From UBA4416 sp964541155 (lineage in GTDB: Bacteria; Bacteroidota; Bacteroidia; B-17B0; Aurantibacillaceae): 64,000 nucleotides of DNA. The notes beneath the pieces are model-generated. The model saw nothing but the letters and a program-made list of their open reading frames with translations, did no database searches and was not told where the DNA came from. Location: NCBI GenBank assembly GCA_964541155.1, contig CAZIPC010000005.1:1-64000 (forward strand). The letters run 5' to 3'. A program made the translations under genes and the position numbers. This document shows, piece after piece, positions 1 through 10,100 of the stretch (positions within the stretch are counted from its first letter, which is position 1; each line of letters begins with the position of its first letter).

Positions 1-54
1 GATAAAAAAACACAATGAAATCTATCGGACTTTTTTATCTTAGAAAAGTTTATA

Positions 55-1506
55 TTATTTATCTAATGCTTCCTTTACCAAATGGTTAGCCATTTTAGGA
101 TCAGCTTTGCCTTTACCTAGCTTCATTACTTCTCCAACAAATAACCCTAATAGATTTGTTTTTCCATTTTTGTATTCAGTTATTTTTTCAGGATATTTTG
201 CAAGAGCTTGGTTTACTAGTTTTTGTAAAGCATCTGTATCGTTACTTTGTAAAATATCCAAACGCTGTGCAATATTCAATGGAGCTTCAGTTACGTTTGA
301 TATTAATTCTGGAAATAATTTTTGTGTAGCTGCTGCATTACTAATTTTTCCTTCGTCAATCAAGGCAATTAAATCGGCAATGGTTTTTGGCTTTATTTTA
401 AATTGTTCAATTTCTAATGCGTTTTCATTCAAATAGGATTTAATACTTCCCATCATCCAGTTTGCAGCTGCTTTGTAATTTTTAGTGTAGGTAATAATTT
501 CATTATAATACAAAGCTATTCCTTTTAAATCTGTTAGGTTGTATGCATCGTATTCAGACAACCCAAATTCTTTAGTAAACTTGTTAAACAAATCGCCTGG
601 TAGTTCAGGCATGTTAGACTTTACTTTATTTATATATTCTTCAGTGATGTAAACAGGTTGTAAATCAGGCTCTGGAAAATAACGATAATCGTTTGCATTT
701 TCTTTACTACGTAACGAAAATGTGACACCATTTACAGCATCAAAACTACGAGTTTCACCGGCTATACTTTCTCCAGATTCTAGTAAATCAATTTGGCGTT
801 TAATTTCAAAATCAATAGCGCGTTGTACATTACGGAAAGAGTTCATGTTTTTCACTTCTACTTTTTTCCCATATTCTTTAGCGTCTTTTAGCATTACTGA
901 AATATTGGCATCACAACGTAGCGACCCTTCTTCCATATTACCATCACAAATATCAAGGTAACGCACTAGTTTTCGGATTTCGGTTAAATATATATAAGCG
1001 TCATCACCTCCGGTAAAATCAGGTTCAGTAACAATTTCCAATAAAGGAGTCCCTGCACGATTTAGGTCTATTAAAGACTCAAACGGATCGATGTCATGCA
1101 TACTCTTACCTGCATCTTCTTCCATATGAATACGTGTTAAATTAATACGTTTTTCAGTGCCGTCTTTTAATTTTATGTCTACATGACCACCTGCGCAAAT
1201 AGGTGTTTTGTCTTGAGTTATTTGATAACCTTTTGGTAAATCAGCGTAAAAATAATTTTTACGTGCAAATTGATTTTCTTCTCTAATATTTGAGTGAGTT
1301 GCAATGCCTAGTTTTACAGCAAATTCAATAGCACTTTTATTTACTTTAGGTAAAGTGCCAGGATGCCCTAATGTAATAACGCTTACATTAGTGTTTGGCA
1401 TTGCGCCATATTCTGCAACATCATTGCTATACATTTTAGTTTTTGTTAGTAATTGAATATGACACTCTAGGCCAATAACCGCTTTATATTTATCGTAAAC
1501 AGACAT
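55..1506 (-). CDS. gatB: Aspartyl/glutamyl-tRNA(Asn/Gln) amidotransferase subunit B
   Basis: Subunit B of the GatCAB amidotransferase, which converts misacylated Glu-tRNA(Gln) and/or Asp-tRNA(Asn) to the amide form in the cytoplasm. The 483-residue length is normal for GatB (about 475-485). Seen: the N-terminal GLECHIQL block and TKTKMYS, the LPGTLP-like HPGTLPKVN, the central DLPKGYQITQ, the NRAGTPLLEIVTEPD block and the YRYFPEPDLQP motif, all GatB hallmarks, followed by a C-terminal YqeY-like helical tail. The ATG at 1506 gives MSVYDKYK, a normal GatB start. It is divergent from dnaG with 137 bases between them; gatA and gatC are not in the window. A gltX with no recognisable discriminating features lies at 58-60 kb, consistent with use of the amidotransferase route, but this is inference. 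Confidence 0.97.
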   Translation of the reverse strand: MSVYDKYKAVIGLECHIQLLTKTKMYSNDVAEYGAMPNTNVSVITLGHPGTLPKVNKSAIEFAVKLGIATHSNIREENQFARKNYFYADLPKGYQITQDKTPICAGGHVDIKLKDGTEKRINLTRIHMEEDAGKSMHDIDPFESLIDLNRAGTPLLEIVTEPDFTGGDDAYIYLTEIRKLVRYLDICDGNMEEGSLRCDANISVMLKDAKEYGKKVEVKNMNSFRNVQRAIDFEIKRQIDLLESGESIAGETRSFDAVNGVTFSLRSKENANDYRYFPEPDLQPVYITEEYINKVKSNMPELPGDLFNKFTKEFGLSEYDAYNLTDLKGIALYYNEIITYTKNYKAAANWMMGSIKSYLNENALEIEQFKIKPKTIADLIALIDEGKISNAAATQKLFPELISNVTEAPLNIAQRLDILQSNDTDALQKLVNQALAKYPEKITEYKNGKTNLLGLFVGEVMKLGKGKADPKMANHLVKEALDK

Positions 1507-1643
1507 ACTTAAAAAAATTATATTATTTATATTGCAAATTAAATTTTTGAAATATAGAGTTTAAAGATAAGTATTTTTGTTTTGTGAAAAACAGCTACAT
1601 TTTTCAATTTTACATTATCTTTAAGGTTTAAAATTATATTTTT

Positions 1644-3623
1644 TTGATACCTAAATTAACTATAGATAAAATTATTGATGCGGCTAGAATAGAAGACGTT
1701 ATTGGAGATTTTATTACGTTAAAAAAAAGAGGAGTTAATTTATTAGGATTATGCCCCTTTCATGGAGAAAAATCACCTTCGTTTACTGTATCTCCAGCAA
1801 AAGGCATTTACAAATGTTTTGGTTGTGGTAAATCAGGCACAGCAATAAATTTTATAATGGATTTAGAGAGTTTATCTTATCCAGAAGCATTAAAATATTT
1901 AGCTAATAAATATGGCATAGAGGTTATAGAAAAAGAAATTAGTGTAGAGGAAAAAGCTCAACAAAATGAAAAGGAGAGTTTGTATATAGTAATGCAATAT
2001 GCACAGAAGTATTATACAGATTTATTAATGAATGATGATTTAGGTCGTTCGATAGGGTTGGGCTACTTTAAAGAAAGAGGGTTTACGCAAACAACAATTG
2101 ATAAATTTAATTTAGGTTATAGTTCGGAAGAAAGAAAAAAATTTTCTGAAACAGCTGTGAAAAACGGCTATAAACCAGAATATTTGGTAAAGACAGGAAT
2201 GTCTATACTATCAAATAATTATGTTGAGGGAAATTCAATAACTGTTAGTGATATTTTTGATAGGTATACTGGTCGTGTCATGTTTCCTATTCATAATGTT
2301 TCTGGAAAAGTAATTGGATTTGGTGGACGTGTTTTAACGAGCGACAAAAAGCTAGCGAAATATATAAATTCTCCTCAAACAGATATTTACGACAAAAGTA
2401 AAACACTGTATGGCTTATACCAGGCAAAAAAAACTATTATACAAGATGACAACTGTTATTTAGTAGAAGGATATACAGATGTTATATCAATGCATCAGTC
2501 AGGAATTGAGAATGTTGTAGCATCTTCAGGAACATCATTAACAGTTGATCAAATAAAATTAATTCATCGTTTTACTAAAAATATTACCATTTTATATGAT
2601 GGTGATTTAGCTGGTATTAAAGCTAGTTTTAGAGGAATTGATTTAATTTTAGAAGAAGGAATGAATGTGAGAGTATTATTATTTCCTGATGGTGATGATC
2701 CAGACTCTTATAGTAAAAAAGTAACTAATGAAGCATTTAAAGAATTTATAAAAAATAATAGTAAAGATTTTATTGCCTTTAAAACGAATTTACTTTACAA
2801 AGAAGTTGAGCATGATCCTATAAAACGCGCAGAATTAATTAAGGATATTGTAGAAAGTATAGCTGTTATCCCCGATGCGATTAACCGTTCGGTTTATGTT
2901 AAAGAATGTTCGAAAATAATGGACATTAGCGAACAGATATTGCAAATAGAAATTAACAAGATCATTCGTAAAAAAACAGGAAAGCCAACTCAACAACAAA
3001 ATCAATCTGTTGATTCTGTTAACGAAACTCCTTCTGATAATTATATAGAAGTAGAAAAGCCTCAAGATCCTATTTTAGATAGTGAAGAAAAGGAGTTGTT
3101 GAGGATGATGATGCAATACGGTAATGTATTAGTAGATGTAGAAGCAGAAGATACGGATAATACTCAGCATTCTTTTCAACTAACAGTTTGTGAGTTTGTA
3201 GTTTTTGAATTATGGAGAGATAATTTACAGTTTATTAATCCTATTTATCAGATGGTATTAGAAGAGTTTCATCATGAACTTGAAAAAGGAATAATTCCAT
3301 CCTTACAAACATTTATTCATCATTTAAACCCTGCTATTGCTCAGGTTGCAATAGATATTGCTTCTTTTTCTGATACGGTAAGTTACAAATGGGAAAAATT
3401 TGGAGTAAATGTGCCTCAAGAAATTCAACTTCTTAAAAAAGGAATAGAGCATCAGTTATTTAGTTTAAAAGAGAAACGACTAAATTCAATTATAAAAGAT
3501 GCTAAAGAATTAATAAAAACTGCAGATCCATTTGAAAATAAAAATGTTTTCGAATTTGTAATTTTATTAGAAAATCAAAAAAAACGAGTTAATAAAATTT
3601 TAGGAAGAACTGTTATTAAATAA
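1644..3623 (+). CDS. dnaG: DNA primase
   Basis: DnaG synthesises RNA primers at the replication fork. The N-terminal zinc finger is visible (C37, H40, C58, C61 in CPFHGEK and KCFGCGK), then the RNA polymerase core with the TOPRIM fold (VEGYTDVISMHQSG near residue 275 and LYDGDLAGIKA near residue 320), and a C-terminal region expected to bind DnaB. The 659-residue length is normal. The start chosen is TTG at 1644: it gives MIPKLTIDKIIDAARIEDVI, which matches how Bacteroidota DnaG proteins begin, and no ATG lies between it and the zinc finger. A possible -7 element TATCTTTA sits at 1616-1623. No Shine-Dalgarno sequence is seen. Confidence 0.97.
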   Translation: MIPKLTIDKIIDAARIEDVIGDFITLKKRGVNLLGLCPFHGEKSPSFTVSPAKGIYKCFGCGKSGTAINFIMDLESLSYPEALKYLANKYGIEVIEKEISVEEKAQQNEKESLYIVMQYAQKYYTDLLMNDDLGRSIGLGYFKERGFTQTTIDKFNLGYSSEERKKFSETAVKNGYKPEYLVKTGMSILSNNYVEGNSITVSDIFDRYTGRVMFPIHNVSGKVIGFGGRVLTSDKKLAKYINSPQTDIYDKSKTLYGLYQAKKTIIQDDNCYLVEGYTDVISMHQSGIENVVASSGTSLTVDQIKLIHRFTKNITILYDGDLAGIKASFRGIDLILEEGMNVRVLLFPDGDDPDSYSKKVTNEAFKEFIKNNSKDFIAFKTNLLYKEVEHDPIKRAELIKDIVESIAVIPDAINRSVYVKECSKIMDISEQILQIEINKIIRKKTGKPTQQQNQSVDSVNETPSDNYIEVEKPQDPILDSEEKELLRMMMQYGNVLVDVEAEDTDNTQHSFQLTVCEFVVFELWRDNLQFINPIYQMVLEEFHHELEKGIIPSLQTFIHHLNPAIAQVAIDIASFSDTVSYKWEKFGVNVPQEIQLLKKGIEHQLFSLKEKRLNSIIKDAKELIKTADPFENKNVFEFVILLENQKKRVNKILGRTVIK

Positions 3624-3774
3624 TATTTTCAACTGGTTTAACATGAAAATGTTTTAAAACGTTTTAGCTATTGGTTTTACTAATAACGCACGATTAAATC
3701 CAGGATTTGGTTTAGCAAATAATTTCTAGTGATGATTTTGAAGTGGTATATTTATCATGTTAAACCATCATGAT

Positions 3775-4182
3775 ATGAAAAAGACGCTACGCCATTTTTC
3801 TTTTGTATTACTATTTATAATAGTTGGTACAAATATAGCTTACAGCCAATACATAAATCCTAAAGTGAAAGAAATGTATTGCGAAAGCATTAAAAGAATT
3901 ACTTTGACAGATTCTTTAAGAATTAATGTTTTTAATGATTTAATTGAAAACAGAATAAAAATTATTGAATCTCCTTTTGATGATAGAGAAAAATACATAA
4001 AGCTGTCATCAGTTTCATTACTAAATAAGTATAATCCTGCGTTAGTAAGAGATGAGTTTTTTGATATCAATACATTTAATCCTTTAAAGTATAATCTTAA
4101 TTTTTTCTCTAGCAAAACAGAGGTCTATCGAATAGATCGTACAAATTATGTTATTGTTATTGTCCCACAATTATCTAAATAA
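3775..4182 (+). CDS. Small secreted protein of unknown function upstream of adhesin
   Basis: A 135-residue protein with a clear signal peptide (MKKTLRHFSF then a hydrophobic stretch ending IAYSQ) and no family I recognise. The ATG at 3775 is preferred over the one at 3757 because it puts Lys-Lys directly before the hydrophobic core. The mature part is mixed charge, with a PPD-free, globular-looking composition and a terminal YVIVIVPQ strand. It ends 9 bases before the giant adhesin gene, so the two are probably one transcript; it may be a periplasmic or surface helper of that adhesin, but nothing in the sequence proves this. Confidence 0.75.
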   Translation: MKKTLRHFSFVLLFIIVGTNIAYSQYINPKVKEMYCESIKRITLTDSLRINVFNDLIENRIKIIESPFDDREKYIKLSSVSLLNKYNPALVRDEFFDINTFNPLKYNLNFFSSKTEVYRIDRTNYVIVIVPQLSK

Positions 4183-4191
4183 ATTATTGTT

Positions 4192-7100
4192 ATGAGAAAA
4201 ATATTTACGATACTATTTTTTATTTGTGTAACATCTATTTTTTCACAAAATTATAATATGACTAATTCTAATATTAGTACATGTTCAGGTGTTTTTTATG
4301 ATTCTGGAGGTAGTGGAGGATCATATTTAAATTCGGAAAATTATGTGATGGTTATTTGTCCATCTACACCTGGCTCAAAGCTTAGATTAAATTTTACAAA
4401 TTTTAATTTAGAAAGTAATTTTGATTTTTTGACTTTGTATGATGGTAATAATACTTCTGCCCCATCACTAGGTGTTTATACAGGAGTTAATGGTCCTGGA
4501 ATTATTCAAGCTTCTTCTTCAAATACGTCTGGCTGTATAACAATAAGATTTACATCAGATGGAAGTGTTACATTAAATGGCTGGTCAGCTAATATTTCGT
4601 GTATATTTCCTTGCGAAACGATTACATCCGTGTTTAATAGTTCAAATCCAAGTTCCAATAGCAATGGAATCATTAGAGTTTGTCAGGGGCAAGTCATTAA
4701 TTTAAATGGTAGTGGCATATTTTCATCAGGAAGTAGTTTGGGTGCAAATTATAGTTGGGATTTTGGTAACGGAACAAGTTCTGCATTTTCATCAGGCACT
4801 TCAGCTTCTGTATCGTATAACGCACCTGGTGTATACGCAATTAATCTTAATATTAATAAAGGAGGTTGTGTAAATACAAATAAATTAACTAATATCGTTC
4901 AGGTTTCAACTACTCCCTCTTTTTCTGCTACAACAACATCAACTAACACTATATGTTTAGGACAATCAGTTTCTTTAATAGGAGGTGTTACACCAGTTCC
5001 ATTTATAAAAAATTGTACTCCTCCTGTATCGGGAACTACTTTTTTACCTGATGGATCAGGTGTATCTTATAGTACATGTATAAACGTTGATTGTTATTCT
5101 CCTGGTCAAACTATTACTAGCGCCAATGATATTAGTAATATTTGTTTAAATATGGAGCATTCGTATATAGGGGATTTAAAAATAGAAATACTTTGTCCAA
5201 ATGGACAATCTACTGTTTTAAAGAGTCATCCATCTGGTTCATCAACTTATTTAGGATGTCCATTAGATGACCCTGCTGTAGGGCCAGGAACTGGCAGATT
5301 GTATTGTTTTACGCCAACAGCTTCTACGCAGTTAGTAAATGGAACCACCTCACAATGTGGCACTCCTTCATGGAATTCAATAGATGCGGGTAATTATGCG
5401 CCATCGTTTAGTTTAAACAGCTTAATTGGATGTCCTTTAAATGGAGGATGGTGCATAAAGGTAACAGATAATTATGGCGCAGATAATGGTTATATATTTA
5501 ATTGGGATTTAAATTTTAATGTACCTGCTCCAGCAGCGCAATCATTTACCCCAAGTATAGTTTCTCAAGTATGGACTGGGCCAAACATAACATCGGTCTC
5601 TGGAAATAATGCTATTGCATCACCAGTTTCTGCTGGAACAACATGCTATACATTGACAGCAACAGATAATTTTGGCTGTAGCTATTCAACGGTTAAATGT
5701 ATTACAGTAAATGCGGGACCTTATGCGGGGAGTAATAATACATTGGCATTGTGTAATTCAGCAATGCCATCTAATTTATTTTCATTACTAGGTTCAGGTG
5801 TTGCTACTAATGGAATATGGTCAGGACCATCTCCATCATTAACGGGAGGATATTTAGGCACATTTAATCCTTCTGGTATAGCAGCAGGTACATATAATTA
5901 TACTTATACAGTTCCTTCAAGTGGAAGTTGTCCGCCATCTACAGCAATTATATCTGTAATTATTAGACCAAATCCTTCAGCAACATTATCATATACAAAT
6001 CCTTCATGTGGGAATAGTAATGGAATTATACAAATTAATAATACTTCTACAGGAGTTCAAACAATAACAAATTTCGCAACAAGTATGGGTAATATTAACG
6101 GGCAGATGATTACTGGATTAGGTGCTAGTAGCCCGATAATTACACTCACAAATAATTATGGATGTACTTATAATCTGTCTGCAAATTTAACAATGATTCC
6201 TGGTCCTTCAAATATTACTGTTTCTTCTATTAGTGCAACATGTGGTAATAGTAACGGCAGTGTTTCTTTTGGCTCTCCTGTGGGAGGAACAGCACCGTAT
6301 ACTTATTCGTTTAATGGAGGCCCATTTTCAGCTGGCTCTCCAATTACAGGGTTAGCTTCAGGAACACATTCCGTATCTGTAAAAGATATTAATGGATGTG
6401 TGTATACTAAAACTGTAGTTGTGACTAATATTTTAGGGCCATCTGGAGTAACAAGTAATTTAATTCAAGCAGGTTGCGGGTTAAGTAATGGATCTTATCA
6501 AATAACGAATGTAAATGGCGGAGTGCCAGCTTATACTTACAGTGTAGATGGAGTATCAACTACTAGTTTAACAACGGGGCTATCAGCAGGTACACATATT
6601 ATTTTAGTTAAAGATGCTAACGGATGTGCATATAGTACAAGTTTTACTATTAATTCAACTAGTGGCCCTACATCCGCTGTTATAACTACAACAAATGCTA
6701 CATGTGGAAATTCAAATGGTTTTGTTTCTGTTAATTCTGTTACAGGAGGATTGTCTCCATATCAATATTCATTTAATGGAGGAACATATACATCTAGTAA
6801 TTCACAAACAGGTTTGTCGGCAGGATTATATTCTATAATTATTAAAGATGTTAATTCTTGTACATTAACGTTAACATACAATATTTCTAATACTGGTAGT
6901 CCAACGGCATCTGTTACAAATGCATTTAATATTAATTGTTTTGGTGCATCAAATGGTAGTTTTACAGTTGCTTCAGTTGGCGGAACACCTCCTTATACAT
7001 ACACTCTTTCGTCACCCTATCAATCAAATGGAACTGGTCAGTTTAATGGATTACCACAAGGATTGTATAATGTTACAGTAAAGGATTTTGTTGGATGCAT

Positions 7101-10100
7101 TACAACGGCATCTGTTTTATTAACTCAGCCTAGTTCTTTAACATTGTCGTTAACATCATCCTCAGTAAAATGTTTTGGCACTGCTTCAGGAACTATAAAC
7201 GTAAATGGAGTTGGAGGTACTCCAGCTTATGAGTATAATATAAATGGAGGAGCTTATCAATCATCATCTGTTTTTGCAAATCAATCTTCAGGAATTTATT
7301 TGATAGGAGTAAAAGATAATCATGGATGTTTAGCTTCTCAAACTGTTGTAGTAAATCAACCTCCCTCCTTATTATTGCAAGTTTCTACACAAAATGCAAA
7401 TTGTATAACATCTAATGGAGTTGCATCCACAACTGTTACTGGAGGCACTCCTAATTATAGTTACAGTTGGTCTAACGGAGTGACTACTGCTTCGTCATTA
7501 AATGGACTTTCTCCTGGCACTTACACGGTAACTGTTACAGATGCTAATAATTGTATAAAGTCACAATCATTAACTATTGGTATAACAGCAGGCGGTACAG
7601 CAACTGTTACATCGATAAATAATATCACATGTAATGGGTTTAATGATGCATCTATAACGGTTAGTCCTATAGGTGGAACAGCACCATACACTTATTCTTG
7701 GTCTCCTGGAGGGCAAACAAATTCTACTGTTACTAATTTAAGTCCAGGAACTTATACTTGTACAATAACTGATTTTTATGGTTGTAAAGCAACAAAGGTA
7801 GAAACTATTTCTCAACCAGCAGTTTTAAATATAATTGCAAGTTTAAATAATGTAAAATGTTATGGAACAGCAACAGGAACTATTTCAGTTGCAGGAACAG
7901 GAGGTACTAGTCCGTATACTTATATGTGGCCAACAATACCAAGTACATTATCTACAGTTTCTAATATTTTTAGTGGCAATTACGTGTGTGTTGTTACAGA
8001 TGCGAATGGGTGTTCAAAAACTCAAACATTAATGGTTACCCAACCTTCGTCAATATCTATTACATCTACAGTTTCTCCATCTACCTGTGGGCAAGCAAAT
8101 GGTTCGGCAACAGTTACAGCAACAGGAGGATCATTTGGGTCTTATATGTACTCATGGAGTTCAGGTTCAACATCTATTAGTCAAGGCTCTTTACACGCTG
8201 GTACGTATACTATTTCAGTTCAAGATGCCAATAGTTGTATAGAAACACTTGCAGTTACAATTCCAGATATATCAGGACCAAGTATCAGTATTTCTTCTCA
8301 AACAAATGTAAGTTGTTATAGTGGTTCAGATGGAGTGGTAACAACAACTGTTTCTGGAGGAACAGGCCCATATATATATTCATGGAGCAATGGTAATACT
8401 TCTCCCATAGCATCTAATTTAACATCTAATATATATACTGTTTCTGTAACTGATATAATAGGATGTGTTTCTTCCACAAGTGTTAGCATTTCTGAGCCCC
8501 CATTATTATCAGTTGGATTAGTAGTATCACAACCTAAGTGTTATGGGGCTATTAATGGATATGCTATTGCTTCTGCAGCAGGAGGAACTGCTGGGTATGG
8601 ATATAGCTGGTCTGGGCTTGGAGGCAATTCATCAACAAGTAATTTATTAGGAGCGGGTAATTATAATTTAGTAGTTACAGATGCACATGGATGTGTTGTA
8701 ACAACAACATTTGCTTTAACAAATCCAATGCCAATGACTGCAAGTATTACATCAACCAATGTTTCATGTTATGGTAGTTGTGATGCAATTGCTATAGCAA
8801 CTGTAACTAATTCAATAGGAGCTGTTAATTACACATGGATAGGAGGAATTAATCCAATTGTTTCTTCTGTTGCTAATAATTTATGCGTAGGAACATATAC
8901 ATTATTAGCGGTTGATCAAAATTCATGTTCAGCAAGTTCTCAAATAATAATAACTCAACCATCGCCATTACTAGTAACTACAATTTCAACAGGAAGCGTA
9001 ACTTGTTATGGAGGAAATGATGGTTATGCAAGTGTTATGGTGAGTGGAGGAACTGGAGCATATAGTTATACATGGTCTCCGTCTGGAGGTAATTCAGCAA
9101 ATGCAAATAATTTAATAGCAGGAGTATATACGGTAACAGTTAGTGATGTTAACGGTTGTATATCAAATGCTTTTGTTTCAATAATAGAACCATTACCGTT
9201 TACTACAACTTTAACTACGTTTAATCCAAATTGTAATGGGATTTGTGATGGTGTTGCAAATATATCTTATAGTGGAGGAACTGGAACTACAACTTTTTTA
9301 TGGCAACCAGGATTACAAACTACAAATAGTGTAAATAATTTATGTGCAGGTGTTTATACTGTTAATATAACTTCTAATGGGTCTTGTTTTTTTTCTCATA
9401 CTTTTACATTAGTAGACCCTCCATCTTTATTGGCTTCTTCTAATTCATCTGCGTCTATATGCGGGCAGGCTACGGGTCAAGCATGTGCAACTGTAACTGG
9501 TGGTTCTTTGCCATATACTTATTTGTGGAGTAATGGTGTGAATACGTTGTGTAATAATAATATTTATGCAGGGGCTTATACCTTCACAGTAACAGATGCT
9601 AATGGTTGTAAAGCCTACACAAATGCTTTAGTAAATGCAGTATCGAATTTAGTTGCTGCAGTTACTAGTCAAACAAATGTAAGTTGTTTTGGTGGTAATA
9701 ATGGAGGCGCATCTGTTTCTGTTACTGGTGGTAATGGTGGGTTAACATATCTTTGGTCTAATGGGCAAACTTTATTAAACCCTTTAAATTTAACCACTGG
9801 ATTGTATAATCTTACTGTAACTGATTTATATGGATGTGTTGGAACAGCTTCTGTTTATATCAGTCAGCCAACTCAATTAGTGAGTGCTATTTCAAATTAC
9901 ACGAATGTAAGTTGTTTTGGCGGCAATAATGGAAGAGCTGTAGTTATGATTAATGGAGGTACACCTCCATATGTTTATAATTGGCTACCATCTCTTCAAA
10001 CAACATCTCTATTAACAAACGCTTCAGCAAATACATATACCGCAAATATTGTTGATGCAAATGGATGTATCATTACTTCTTCAGTTGTTATATCTGAGCC

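Noticed and set aside
107..961. Rightward open frames inside gatB
   Set aside because: They run antisense to a well-conserved gene, have no start context or family features, and follow from codon bias on the other strand.
1644..1646. Missing start of dnaG (only TTG)
   Set aside because: TTG gives exactly the conserved N-terminus, so it is the true start and not a truncation.
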